Below the pieces are notes generated by a model that saw only the letters and a list, made by a program, of their open reading frames with translations, did not search any database and had not been told where the DNA came from. A DNA stretch of 64,000 bases, taken from Lepus europaeus (Eukaryota > Chordata > Mammalia > Lagomorpha > Leporidae). How positions within the stretch are numbered: the first letter of the stretch is position 1; every line of letters begins with the position of its first letter. The position numbers and the translations under genes were made by a program. The DNA lies in assembly GCF_033115175.1 (NCBI RefSeq), contig NC_084842.1, positions 27,921,549 to 27,985,548 on the forward strand. The letters are read 5' to 3'. Shown here one piece after another: positions 1-10,984 of the stretch.

Positions 1-304
1 AAAGCCACCGCATATGAGGCTGGCATCCCATGTGAGCACCAGTTCACATCCCAGCTGCTCCACTTCTGATCTGGCTCCCTGCTAATGGTCTGAGAGAGGC
101 AGCAGAAGATGGCTCACATGTTTGGGCCCACCACCTACGTGGGAGACCCAGAGGAAGCTCCTGGCTCCTGGCTTCAGCCTGGCCCAGCGCTGGCCATTGC
201 AGCCATCTGGGCAGTGAACCAGTGGATGGAAGATCTCTGTCTCTCCCTCTTTCCCTGTAATGCTGACTTTCAAAATAAATAAATCTTTAGAAAAAAAAAA
301 AAAA
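1..304 (+). mobile_element. C-SINE, cut by the window edge
   Basis: The tRNA-derived head is lost at the window edge; the body (ctggcttcagcctggcccagcg, ggaagatctctgtctctcc) and the aataaataaatctttag tail with poly(A) at 290-304 are present. This is the older sub-type with an aataaat tail. It lies in WWC2 intron 1, antisense to the gene. Confidence 0.9.
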
Positions 305-1952
305 TGAAGGACATGCCTGATTTTTGAAAGTAGTAGTGACAGGGATAAGCCAAGGCATTTAAGCTTTCTTCACTTTCTATTTGTTTTACCCAGGCATTAC
401 ATGTTCTTGCAATCCTTTCTGGTAAGCACCAACGAGGAGATAGAATAAAACATGAAAATCACAGCAGAAGAGAAACTAAAATGTCTAAATTATTTCAAGA
501 ATGTGCTGCAATTTCAATTATCAGAAACTCCACAGGTACCCACAACCAGAAAGAATTACCACACAACTGTAAAAGTCAAATATTGATACAGGTGCCTTCC
601 ATGCCTCTGCTGGGTGCACAGCATCAGCACTGACATTTACTATCTGCTAAGTAGTTTCAAAGTGCAACTGCACAAGTCACATAGCTGGCTTGCAGCGTGA
701 AGTTTATGACAGCTAATACGCTGGGAGAGGCTGCGAAGGTGTGATGCTCGTGCTAACTTTCATCAAGCCAGCAACAGGCTGTGACCAGACGGAACCTCAG
801 CCCAGGTGCCTTTCCTCACTTCGAGAGGGAAACTTAAACCGCTACCTTCATGGATAATGTAACGAGGACTGTTCCATAAATTTATAATGCCATTTAGGGC
901 TTTCTTATCGCTGCTTTTTAATAGCGTTCAAAGACAATATTCCTATGAGAAAAAGTACCTGCGAATATGAAGAAGGAAAACAATTCGGTTTCAAACTGGA
1001 AAAAAAAAATCAAGGAATGTTCACTAGAAGCACCTAAGAAGGGTTAAAAACTCCTAAAGCCACATTCTAGAGAAAGCTGTGAAAGAATTTCCAGAAATAA
1101 CAGAAGTTATCCTCAGTGATGTATTATTTACACCTACAAGTAGAGATCCCTCCTATTAGTAGTACAATAATTGTGGGAAACTTTCCCGGGATGGAGCACA
1201 CTTGCGAACGCTCAGCTAAACGTCAGCTCCTGAACTCCTTCGACGAGAATTCTACTCGGCTTCTCTTCGCCTCCAGGCAAGAATGAAATGCGTTGCTACC
1301 AAAGTAAGTAAGTAAGTAAAATCGGCTCCTCCATACCCAAGATTCAGTGCTACGGTTTGTTTCACCACTCTCACTCCAAAACAAAATCCGCCTTTCCAAG
1401 ACCTAGGAGTCGGTGCAAGTTTTCAGGTGAAGATGAACACAGCGGCGAGGGGCGAGGCCGACTACACCCAACCACGAGGGCTCCATGCTGGGGGCGCATC
1501 CGGTCAAGGACGTGCGGCCCGAGATGCCACAGGTGGCCGGCAGCGCGAGTGCCCACCTGGCAACTGGGCCTCCGGGGAGGGGCCCCGGCCCATCCCCACC
1601 TCCGGCCTCAATCCGGCCAACTTTCAGCCGAGGCAAGCTCGGGACAGGGCTCAGGCGGCCCCTCTGGATCCGCTAACCGGACGCGGATGCCAAGCCAGGA
1701 CACCAGTTCCACCCTTCCCCGCGAGCCAGGAGTGTCTCAAGATCCCGGAGGGCCGTGGGCGCTGGGGGGCCCGGGAAGGGGCGGCTCGCTGGCAGAGGCA
1801 GCCCCGCCTGGAGCGGCCTGTCCAGCGCTCCCCTCCCGGGATCCCCAGACGCAGGCACCCGGGGCCGGCGACGCCCCACACCCCTCGCGCCGGGTCTCCC
1901 GGACAACAACGGCGGCTGCGCCCCGCGCCCACCCCGCGGCCCGGCCGCCCAC
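1..1952 (-). other. WWC2: WWC2 intron 1, 5' portion
   Basis: The intron begins at the donor gtgggc (1952 downwards) and runs off the window. Its first 500 bases (about 1430-1952) are GC-rich and part of the CpG island. From 305 to 1350 the DNA is AT-rich single-copy sequence with no recognisable repeat apart from the SINE at 1-304 and a short (agta)n run near 1302-1319. No coding sequence was seen in it. Confidence 0.85.
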
Positions 1953-2083
1953 CTGTCCCGAGGGTCGATCCAGCTGGTCCTGCGGGTGTTGTGGTCGATG
2001 TAGAAGACCTTGCCGTCGTAGTCCCTGGCCTCCTCCCAGCCCCGGGGTAGCGGCAGCTGCCCGCTCCCGGCCCGCCTAGGCAT
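1953..2083 (-). CDS. WWC2: WWC2 exon 1, coding part (N-terminus and most of WW domain 1)
   Basis: WWC2 (WW and C2 domain containing 2) is a cytoplasmic scaffold of the WWC/KIBRA family. The family binds PPxY proteins such as LATS and AMOT through paired WW domains and promotes Hippo signalling. This exon encodes 43 complete codons starting [20 protein letters not shown]; the first WW domain follows with both signature tryptophans (residues 16 and 38), the [11 protein letters not shown] strand and the WIDPRD end. The paralogue KIBRA starts with a shorter leader; the MPRRAGSGQ leader is what points to WWC2. The start has A at -3. The exon ends after two bases of a split Arg codon at AG|gtgggc (donor GT at 1951-1952), and reading on gives Gly/Arg-rich low-complexity intron frame. 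The remaining exons lie beyond the left edge. High confidence. Confidence 0.95.
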
Positions 2084-2341
2084 GGTCGGCGGCCTCGCCG
2101 GCGAGCGGCGCCTCCATAGGGGCCGGGCGCGGGACGCGGCGGAAACGCAGCTGCCCCGCCCGGCCGCCGCACCCGACGCGGGCGCCGGCCAGGGGCTGCG
2201 GGGCGCGGGGCGCGGCGCGCGGCGGGCCTACGGGCGGGGGACGCCTCTGGAAACCCTGCTCTCGGCGCCGCTGGGGGTCAGTCCACCATGTCTGCGTTGG
2301 AACAGGCGAACGAACCCCCCTCCTCCTCGCCGCCGCGGCAG

Positions 2342-2374
2342 CCTCCGCCTCTTCCTCCTCCTCCTCCTCCTCCT
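2342..2374. repeat. (CTC)n tract in the WWC2 leader region
   Basis: About ten tandem ctc/tcc triplets on the plus strand, read as (GGA)n in the WWC2 sense direction. It lies 260-290 bp upstream of the start codon, so it is in the 5' UTR or core promoter depending on the start site. Confidence 0.8.
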
Positions 2375-2491
2375 CCCCGTCCCCCAGCGGCCGCCGAGGG
2401 TCGCGGCGCCCGAGCCGCCCGAGCCGCCGCCGTCTGGGCTCGGATCCGGGAAGCTCGGCCCAGCGGCGGCCGCGGCGCGCCGGGCCTCCTC

Positions 2492-2556
2492 ATTTGCATG
2501 CGATTAGCATGCGCCCCGCCCCGGCCCGCCCGCGCGCACTGGGCTCATCTGCATGC
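2492..2556. promoter_or_regulatory. POU octamer and triple GCATGC cluster
   Basis: A perfect octamer atttgcat (2492-2499) overlaps the palindrome gcatgc (2496-2501). Two more gcatgc palindromes lie at 2507-2512 and 2551-2556, with attag between the first two. In surrounding sequence that is almost all G and C these AT-containing words stand out and suggest conserved factor binding. Confidence 0.45.
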
Positions 2557-2700
2557 ACATTCCTCGCCGCCGCATTCCTGCGCTTAACCCCGCCGCTGCC
2601 GGGGCGCTGCGCGGGGCGGGCGCCGGCCGAGCGCGGGCGCGGGGGAGGGGCGCCCCGGGGCCAGGTGGGCGGGAGGCGGGCGGAGGAATGCGCTGCTCGC
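2557..2700. promoter_or_regulatory. Three TEAD-type (MCAT) motifs upstream of WWC2
   Basis: acattcct at 2557-2564, gcattcct at 2572-2579 and its inverse aggaatgc at 2694-2701 all match the TEAD consensus (A/G)(C/A)ATTCC(A/T). The first two lie 15 bp apart in the same orientation. TEADs are the DNA-binding partners of YAP/TAZ, the effectors that WWC proteins restrain. Binding is inferred from motifs only. Confidence 0.5.
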
Positions 2701-3829
2701 TGCCTCGCCGTGACCCCGCGGTTCTCCCTGGGGCCGAACCTCCGGGAGTTTTGGAGTCTTTCTGCGCTGCCTCTCAGCGTCCGTTCGTCTTCTAGGGAAA
2801 CCACAGACTTTCCAGAGGAAAGGGGTGGGGGGGAGCGGTCCTCGGAAGAAAAAGTCCCAACCAAACGCGAGGGCACCCGGGCTGCCCCGCTGAGGCCGCG
2901 CCCGGGCCCGTCGGAGCCCCCCGGGCGGCTCGGGGCGCTGGCGGAGGGCGAGGAGCCCCGGAGCTCTGGGAAACGTGTCGGCGGGGCGTTCAGGGCGGCG
3001 TCTTCCCTTGCGGCCCTCACAGGGCGCCTGGCCCTCGGTGACCTCAGCGGAGCCCGCGGGCGTCGCAGCGGAAAGCAGAGGCGGACGCCCTCCCCTCCGG
3101 CCGCGGGCGGGACTCCGGACCGGCCGGGGAGCGCTCGGGCCGACCCGCGGCCTGGGGGCCGGGAGCCCCCCGCGCCTCGGCCCGCCGCGTCGGGGTGCGC
3201 TCCGGTGTGGCGCCCTCGGGCGGGGGCCGGCTCCCCTGCGGGGCTCGGAGCAGTGGGCGAAGACACAGCCAACCGCCAGGCCCTTCCTTCCCGTCCAGGC
3301 TCCCGCCCTGGGAAGTCCCCCACCCCGAGCCCGGCTGCGGCCAAGACGGGGTGGGCCCGGGGTGGGCCGCGGGTCTCCCCGCAGGACCGCTGCTGCATAG
3401 AAGGCCGAGCTGAGGGCCGTCCCCGGCCACAGGGTTGGCGGGGCCTGGGACTGGAGTCGCCATCCATGGTTTTTTTTCTAAGCGGATTCTCTTAAAACGC
3501 CAACCCGGGACCGCCTGGCCTTCGCCTCTGGGTGCGAGTTGGCTGCACGCTGCCGCTAATGCGTAGCTTGCCCACCTCGGCAGGAAGGGCGGGGGCCTCC
3601 AGAGGGTGCTGGGCGGCCTCGGCCGGCGCGGGGAGTCGGAGCCGCGAGGGAATCCGCGTGCCCCGCCGTCCCCAGGGAAGAGACGGGATGCTAGGCTCTG
3701 GAGAGCAGGGGCGGAGGCCCCGGCTGGGAGCCAGGTCCCTGCCGTCTGGGGCGAGGCTCCCGGGACAGGTCAAGGGGATCGTGCTGGAAGCCGCTAGAAA
3801 CAGGAGAGCTTGGCCCTGACAAGGAGGGC

Positions 3830-4920
3830 ACAGAGGAAGCGAAAGGAGGCACTCGGGACGAATTCCCTAGCTTCCTCTGACGCTTTCAGGGTCTTCCTCT
3901 CTGGCACCCCGGCTTTGCGGTTCACCAGGGTGCAGCACTCCCAGAGTTGGGAGGTGACCACACAGGGGGAGCTTCACTGGGTCCCGATGGCGTGAGACAT
4001 CCTGTTGGATTGCTGAGCACCGTGAAAAAAGACGAGGCCTAAGATTAATCTGTCACGCGACGGAACAAACGTGCTTTGCTTTGGCCCTCTTGCGTGGGCT
4101 ACACTTGTACAGTGGTTCACTGTGGTGTCCTTAGACAAGCTCCCCTCCCCCAACAATTTAGGAACATTTATCATGGTAAAAGAAAAAAAAAAACACACTT
4201 TGCTGCTGCCATAATTGAATTTGTTTCACTGGGATGAGCTACTGTACTTCTTAGGATAATTTGAAATTTGATAAGCATTCAGCTAAGCATCTTCACCCAA
4301 ATTCTAAAACCAGTGAGGAATCCAAAATAACACACCACACTAAATGGCATTTATTGTTCCATAAATCTTCAGACTTCAAAAAGAAATGCTAAATAGGCAA
4401 AACTCTAAAAGCAATTAAGAGACAAGCTCACTTTTTTCCCACTGGCTACCACAGGAAACATTTGGTCCTACAAAAGCAGTTAAAACGACAAGAAGAGTTG
4501 CTACTCTACAGCCTGTTTTGTTTTGATCAAGTTTGAACTCCGTCATTCTGAGCTCACCTAGTAACATTCCTTCAGGGAATTCCTAGTGGTTCAGACAGGG
4601 ACATTTCGTTTATGTTCATATCTGTGAAAAGCAAATACAAGTGAAAATTATCACCATTTCAGAGATGGATACTTTAAGATTTGATTTCAGCTCCAGATGA
4701 GCTTAGACAGATGATGCAATGTGCTCTCCAGGATGACTGCTCGTCCTTTTCTATGCAACCTTGTACCAGCCACTGAAGAGTCTGCTGCCTGGCTTTCAAC
4801 ATTTCCTCCTCTCCTGGCTCCATGACTTGTCTAGCGCTAATCTGTAGGAATTAGCATCCACTGGCAATGTCTGCACTCTGGGGGATGGGAAAATTGATGA
4901 TACCAAAAGGGGTAGAGATA
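3830..4920. other. Upstream flank without recognised genes or repeats
   Basis: The CpG island fades by about 3,830. From there to about 4,920 the DNA is AT-rich and looks single copy. I see no splice-flanked open frame, RNA gene or repeat that I can name. Confidence 0.5.
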
Positions 4921-4929
4921 GCAAAAATT

Positions 4930-5380
4930 ATTTCAAAAGATAATTTCATTTAAAGCATATATACCTTTATTCCAGCAATCGCCATGCAATGATTTTAATG
5001 GTGGAGTTAATGTTCTCAAGATATGCAAGGGTGTTCATTGCAGCTGGTTTGATAATAAGAAAAAACTGGAAAAACCACCCGTGACCATCAGTAAGGAGCT
5101 GATGAAGGCGTTATGAATCCATACTCAGCAAGCATTTTAAAAGCATTATATATGCTATTACCCATATGCTGATAAGGAGACATGTCCAGGATATACTAAG
5201 TGGAAAAAAAGCAAGGTGCAAGAAGACATTGGCTGGCTAACTTCCCTCCAGTTCTGGAGGTGGGAGCAGTCATAAAATGTAAAGAACAACACTCTTATAC
5301 ACTTCCCCTGTATCAAAGGGAAAACAGATAGTAAAGGAAGTTTATAGAGAGGATAGGGGCTGTCGGGGAGGTTCCATCAA
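4930..5380 (+). mobile_element. Old L1M 3' fragment
   Basis: The run gtgttcattgcagctggttt, then aactggaaaaaccaccc, gaatccatactcagcaagca and ggagacatgtccaggatatac, follows the order of the end of L1 ORF2 in plus orientation (residual-image, dilution and sample-poll phrases of L1M families). It is heavily diverged. Confidence 0.6.
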
Positions 5381-6750
5381 AGAAGTAGACATGAGGTAAA
5401 TGGCCATTAAGAAAAAAGGGTTAAGCTGGAGAGGAACAGAGATGTGATACCAAAATGGACAGGCACAGCAGACCTGTTTCTGGAGAGAAAATAGATGTAC
5501 AAAGTTCAAAGATGAATCTGGCACGGAGCAGACCAAGACTGGCTGGAGCCGTCTAGTTAGGAGGCTGTTGTGATAGCATAGGTATGAGATAGATAAGGTC
5601 TGGATTAGAAATAAGGCAATAGAGGATGAAAAGGAATGATTTGGCAAGAATTTTGACTGATTAGATTAAGGAGGGAGAGGTGAATAGACGAAGGAATTTG
5701 GGATGATTCCAAGATTTTTAGGCTGTCAAGAGTGACTCCAAGAGCTGGTGAAAAAAATGAGGAAGTTGAAAGAGGGATCTGATATGGGGTTTGATTTTAG
5801 AAATTAGAGATTCCCAGCAGAAGACTAAAGGTCGGGACTGCAAATCTGTGGTTGGACAGCACCCATCTGAGGTTTGCACATAGCTGAGGCTTCAGGATTG
5901 AATCTCGGGAAGGAAATGCCAGTATAAGTTGGAGAGAATTAAGCAACCCATCCATAATCCTGTTTTTGGCCTGTAACTCTTAAGTAATTTGATACAATTT
6001 TGTTTATTTCTTTATGGTCTCCGTTTTCAGTAATATGTCTAAGAGTTAGTTGCTAGCATGTACAACTACCTTTGAATGAATTATTTTTGTAACCCTTATT
6101 GTTATGTTAGTGAATCAATTCTGTGTAGGACAAGATGAACTGGTTTTTAATATTTTAATATCCCTGTGTTTTCAAGGGAGATTAGGGATTATATATACTG
6201 AACATTCTAAATAAAGGGAAACTCCTTTCTTTCTGAGTCAAACTAGTGGCTTCTTTTTCCTCTTCTGCAACAGAACTGGTTAAAATAAATAATGCCTGTA
6301 GTTTTCACGAATAGGTAACCTTAATCCACAATTCCTAACTTTCGTTGTTTAGACAGTTCTTAAGAAGACAAGCATGTGATCTTAAAAAATTCCCAGTGCT
6401 CAGCCAAACCAGAATCCTCGATGACCAGAACCATTTCCCCTCCAGTTAATTATTATATCAACACCTTAGGCAAAAACCATCATTCCAATTCAATAAAAAA
6501 AAAAAAATCAAACAGATTAGGCTTTACCTTATTTGCTGCAGATAGGAGACTCACACTGAGTAAATTTTGTGCTTGCTACAAAGATAGTGAACGTTTTCAG
6601 TCCCTGACCCACTAGTGAAGAGGAATAGTTCAAATGCCCTGTTTCTGTGTCTGGGCTCTCAGAAGGCATCTCTTGTATGCCCTGTGGCATAGAGGCTCAG
6701 GGTAAGCATTATTTATATTCTTTCTTCCATAATGAAATAATATGAGGTTC
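5380..6750. other. Unassigned AT-rich stretch
   Basis: 5,560-5,960 is purine-rich (ggaggg, gatgattccaag, gactccaagagctgg) and may be an ancient LTR-retroelement remnant, but I cannot name a family. 5,960-6,750 holds nothing that I recognise. Confidence 0.35.
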
Positions 6751-6761
6751 TAATTATCTTT

Positions 6762-7089
6762 TAAAAATATTTATTTATTTATTTATTTCAGAGATAGAGT
6801 TACAGACAGAGAGAGGGAGAGACAGAGAGGTCTTCCATCCACTGGTTCACTCCTCAGATGGCTACAGATGCAATGGCCAGAGCTGCGCCTATCTGAAGCC
6901 AGGAGCCAGGAACTTCTGCATCTCCAATGCTGGTGCAGGGGCCCAAGCATTTGGGCCATCTTCTACTGCTTTCCCAGGTCATAGCAGAGAGATGGATCGG
7001 AAGTGGAGCAGCTGGGACTTGAACCTGTGCCCAGTGGGACACTGGCACTGCAGGTGGCAGCTTTACCCACTATGCCACAGCATCGGCCC
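6762..7089 (-). mobile_element. C-SINE, older type
   Basis: Starts with a (ttta)n tail and cagagatagagttacagaca, ends ccacagcatcggccc. Full length; diverged head. Confidence 0.9.
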
Positions 7090-7434
7090 AAAATTCCCTC
7101 TTACCATCTTTAATTTGCGTCTTTTCTCCATTCCAACTTTACAGTCTATGAAAACCAGCTCTTGAAGATGGGATTGTGTCTCCTCATCCATGTCTTGTAA
7201 AACAATTTTATGTCTCCTTTCCTTCCCTCTGAATTGCCCATTACAATTTTTATTTTTCTTTCATCTCCATCCTTACTTCATCCTCTCTGTCCCCTCCAGT
7301 TCTTGGTTCCATGATGTCAACTCAAAGATGTGGTTTGGCTTTAAGAAATTCTGCTACAATATAATCTTCTAAATCTGTCTGACTTGGGGATAGTGAAATT
7401 TAATGGGAGGGGGAAGCCCTATGTAATAAATTGT

Positions 7435-7560
7435 GTTCAAAGAAATACATTTCCTCACTAAACATTAAAAGGTACTCAACATCATTAGTAGGCAGTAAAA
7501 TGCAAATCTGAATCACAATGAGATACCCATACATGACCTCTAGATTGGCAAAAAAAAATT
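7435..7560 (+). mobile_element. L1M ORF2 fragment
   Basis: ggtactcaacatcattag, aaaatgcaaatctgaatc and acaatgagatacccatac follow a conserved L1 ORF2 3' segment in plus orientation. The next C-SINE interrupts it. Confidence 0.7.
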
Positions 7561-7892
7561 TTGAAAATTTACTTGAGAGGTAGAAAGAGAGGGAGGGAAG
7601 GAGAGAAACAGAGAGAGAAGGAGAGACAGAAAGAGAAGGAGAGAGAGAAAGAGAGTATGTGTTTTCCCATATGTATTTCACTCCCCAAATGCATCAAAGG
7701 CTGGGATTGGGATCTGGGAACTCAATCCAGTTCTCCTATGTGGATGTTAGGGACACAATTACTTGAAGCACCATCATTGCCTTCCAGGGTGTGCTTTGGC
7801 AGGAAGCTGGGGTCAGGAGCTGGAAGCAGGCATCAAACTCAGATATTCTTGGGATTTGGGCATCTTAACTGCTAGTTAAACACTCACCCCAA
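7561..7892 (-). mobile_element. C-SINE, diverged, with a long (GA)n body
   Basis: gaaaatttacttgagaggtagaaagagag leads into about 80 bp of purine-rich GA repeats at 7,580-7,655, then the usual SINE body to cactcacccc. Inserted in the L1M fragment. Confidence 0.8.
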
Positions 7893-8453
7893 GTTAAAAA
7901 TTTTTTACTCAACCATCTAAAAATATAGAAATTATGCCACTTGTCTCCTAAACACTGAAAATAAGAACATTCTCCCACAATATTATTATCAAATCTACAA
8001 AATTTAAATTGGTACAATAAATATTGCCCAATATACAGCCCATATTCAGATTTCTTAAAGTGCCTCAAGATGGCTTCTACCGCTATTTGCTTTGTTTCAA
8101 ACAGGATCTGGTCAAGGACATCACATTGAATTTGGTTGTTGCATGCCTTAATCTCCTTTCATCTTGGACATCTCCTAGCTTTTTTTTTTTTTTTTCCTAA
8201 ATCTTTCACAACAATGACTAGAGTTGTAGCCAATAATCTTGCAAGATTTCCAAAATCTGGTTTTAAATTATTTCCTCACAATCAGATTCAAATTAAAATT
8301 ATTACCAAGAAAACCTCACTGTAAGGTTATGTACTTCTTATAAAGTTAATTTAAAAAGCATTTGAAATAAAGAATGGGATAGGAGAGGGAGTAGGAGGTG
8401 GGACAGTAGTGAGGGTGGGAGGGCGGGTATGGGGAGAAGAACCACTATATTCC

Positions 8454-8800
8454 TTTTTTTTTTTTTTTTTGACAGGCAGAGTGGACAGTGAGAGAGAGAG
8501 AGACAGAGAGAAAGGTCTTCCTTTGCCATTGGTTCACCCTCCAATGGCCACCGCGGCCAGCATGCTGTGGCCGGCACACCGCACTGATCTGAAGCCAGGA
8601 GCCAGGTGCTTCTCCTGCTCTCCCATGGGGTGCAGGGCCCAAGCACTTGGGCCATCCTCCACTGCACTCCCGGGCCATAGCAGAGAGCTGGCCTGGAAGA
8701 GGGGCAACTGGGATAGAATCCGGCGGCCCAACCGGGACTAGAACCTGGTGTGCCGGCGCCGCTAGGCGGAGGATTAGCCTGTTGAGCCACAGCGCCGGCC
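8454..8800 (-). mobile_element. C-SINE, young, with perfect 17-bp target duplication
   Basis: Runs from poly(T) and gacaggcagagtggacagtg to gagccacagcgccggcc. The flanking direct repeat aagaaccactatattcc is identical at 8437-8453 and 8801-8817, which fixes the insertion boundaries exactly. Confidence 0.97.
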
Positions 8801-9137
8801 AAGAACCACTATATTCCTAAAGCTGTACCTATGAAATTTGTATTCATGAAATAAAAGCTTTCTTTTTTAAAAAAAAAATGTTGTATACTTCTTTCTTTAT
8901 CACATCAGAAAGCACTTAATGTCAATTTTGCCTCATCCTTGGTTATGCTAAGTTTGATTAAATTGGTACCTGACAAGCATATCTGATACCATTTTAAAGA
9001 TATCTTTGGCAAGGTACAAATATCCTTTTTCCTCATGCAATTTTTCAGTTCACTGGATTTGGCACCAATTGAAGATCCATGCTTGAATCTCTACATTAAT
9101 GATTCTGAGGTGGTGAGTTTTTTGTTTTTGTTGTCCA

Positions 9138-9524
9138 GCATTTATTTATGTATTTACTTAGAAGGCAGAGTGACGGAGAAGGAGATACATGCACACATAC
9201 ACGCACACAAAGAAACATATCTTCCTTCCACTGGCTTTCTCCCTATGTGCCTGCCACAGCCAGAACTGGGCCAGACAGAAGCCAGGAGCCAAGAACTCCG
9301 TCCAGGTCTCCCATGTGGGTGGCGACTACCCAGAGCCATCATCCGCTGCCTAGCAGGATGCATCAGCAGGAAGCAGCACTGGAAGCAGAAGAGCCGGGGC
9401 TTGAATCAGGCACTCGGACATGGGATGAAGCCATCCCAAGCAGCGTCTCAACTGTTGCACCAAATGTCCACCCTGACAAGAGTGACATAAACAGCATCTG
9501 AACTACTGAGCTAACTGCTCCCTC
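9138..9524 (-). mobile_element. C-SINE, old
   Basis: catttatttatgtatttacttagaaggcagagtgac starts the tail end. The body keeps gccaggagcc and gtctcccatgtgggtgg, and the head is degraded. Confidence 0.75.
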
Positions 9525-9551
9525 CTGTTATTATTTTAATAATTAGAGACT

Positions 9552-9886
9552 TGTCTTAGCTCAGACTGCCTTAACAAAATATCATAGACTGGGTGGCTTA
9601 AACAACAGAAATTTGTTTTCTCAGTTCCGGAAACTGAAAAGCCCAAGAAAAGGTGCCAGCGGATTCAATTCCTGGCAAAGACTCTCTTCCTGGTTTGTAG
9701 TTGGCAGCCTTTTCCTTGGCAGAGAGAGAAAGAGAGCTTCTGGTGTCTCCTCTTATAAGGACACTAATCCTATCAGACCAGAATCCCCTCCCCCTTAGCC
9801 TTAATTACTTCCTTACTTCAAATACAACCACACTGGGCATTAAGGCTACATACAAACTGGGAGAAGAGCACAGTTCAGTCCACAGT
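9552..9886 (-). mobile_element. MaLR-type LTR
   Basis: tgtcttagctcagactgcc, aacaaaatatcatagactgggtggcttaaa and tcttataaggacactaatcc occur in the order of a reverse-oriented mammalian MaLR LTR, which ends gttcagtccacagta. The flanks agact and ggact could be an eroded 5-bp target duplication. Confidence 0.75.
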
Positions 9887-9978
9887 AGGACTCATGGATA
9901 TTTTTAATAAAACGGTCACTACACTGAGAGTCTAGTTCCACAGAGTTAATTCTTAAGCATAGATTTGGAGACAAACAT

Positions 9979-10225
9979 TTATTTATTTATTTTTAATGTA
10001 TGTTTAATTATTAGTTAAAAGGCAGAGTGGCAGAGAGGGAGGAAGAGAGAGAGAGAGAAAGATAGAGAAATCTTCCATCCACAGGTTCACTCCCCAGCTG
10101 GTTTACTCCTCAAATAGCTGTAGTTCTGATTTCCTGTCCTTATTTCTTATTAAAGATTTTTATTTATTATTTACTTGAGAGGTAGAGTTACAGACAGAAG
10201 AAGAAACACACACAGAGAAATATGT
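9979..10225 (-). mobile_element. Two C-SINE tail fragments
   Basis: A first tail (atttatttatttttaatg, then aaggcagagtggcagagagg) reaches about 10,125. A second (attaaagatttttatttat, gaggtagagttacagacag) spans about 10,150-10,225. Both lack the tRNA-like head. Confidence 0.75.
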
Positions 10226-10261
10226 GAAAGGAAATAACACTGAGATGTATTTTATTTTCTT

Positions 10262-10559
10262 TTAAAAAAGATTTTTTATTCATTTGAAAAGCAGAGTTAT
10301 GGGGAGAGAGCACGCACTTCTATCTCCTGGTTCACTCCCTAACTGGCCGTAGTACCAAAGCCAGGAGCCAGGAGCTTCTTCCAGGTCTCCCAGGTGGGCT
10401 CAGGGGCCCAAGGACTTCGGCCATCTTCTTCTGCTTTCCTAGGTGCATTAGCAGGGAGGTGGATTGGAAGAGGAGCATCTGGGACTCCAACCAGCGTACA
10501 TAATGGAATAAGGGTGTTGCAGGCAGCAGCTTAACCTCCTATACCACAGGGCCAGCCTG
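10262..10559 (-). mobile_element. C-SINE, old
   Basis: aaaagattttttattcatttgaaaagcagag to ccacagggccagcctg; complete but diverged. Confidence 0.85.
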
Positions 10560-10564
10560 CAGTC

Positions 10565-10755
10565 AGCATTTCTTAAACTTTAACAAACATAAGACTTTCT
10601 TGGTGAGCATGTTAGAAATACAGATTCCCAGATCCCACTCCCAGGGTTTCTGATGCTGTTGGTCTGAAATGACAGATTGAAATCTACATCCTTAGTAGGA
10701 GTGCCAGGTGCTTCTGATGAAACTGGTCAAAGTGACAACTTAAGAAAAACCGTTT
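10565..10755 (+). mobile_element. MER5-like hAT DNA-transposon relic
   Basis: tttcttaaactttaac, agaaatacagattcccagatcccactcccagggtttctgatg and ggtgcttctgatgaaactgg follow the order of MER5A/B, a short non-autonomous hAT-Charlie element. Confidence 0.65.
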
Positions 10756-10984
10756 TCATCTGCAATCACTGAATAAAAAAGCATATTTAATACATTTAAT
10801 GTATTGCCCAACTATTTGCCTGAAAGCTTGTACCAGTTTAAAATTGCACCAGTGATGCATGACAAACCTTCTGATATATTCCCGGTGTACTTCCATAGTA
10901 CCTTGTAAAAGTAGGTGCTTAATGAATATTGGATGGTGGGTTATCCTTCTCTGGGCCTCAGCTCCTTATAACAAATTCAGGATC

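Larger units (their letters stand above)
1430..3780 (-). promoter_or_regulatory. WWC2: CpG island with the WWC2 promoter and 5' UTR
   Basis: This is the only long CpG-dense stretch in the window, with repeated CCGCCC/GGGCGG Sp1-type boxes and no TATA box where one would be needed. It spans the start of intron 1, exon 1 and about 1.7 kb upstream, as expected for a dispersed CpG-island promoter. The transcription start is probably somewhere in 2150-2700 but cannot be fixed from sequence alone. Several long frames on both strands here reflect high GC (few stop codons) and are not annotated. The island continues well upstream of exon 1, which leaves room for divergent transcription. Confidence 0.85.

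Noticed and set aside
1357-2079. 240-codon plus-strand frame across WWC2 exon 1
   Set aside because: It is antisense to the real exon and has low-complexity composition typical of island shadows.
2490-3495. Long open frames (over 300 codons) on both strands in the CpG island
   Set aside because: High GC leaves few stop codons. The frames are Pro/Arg/Gly-rich, overlap each other on opposite strands and show no domain or splice structure.
8338-8802. 154-codon frame at a C-SINE, and many similar frames of about 60-115 codons elsewhere
   Set aside because: They recur wherever a C-SINE lies, with the same peptide words (for example GPSTWAILHC, MAQVLGPCT); they are SINE translations, not genes.
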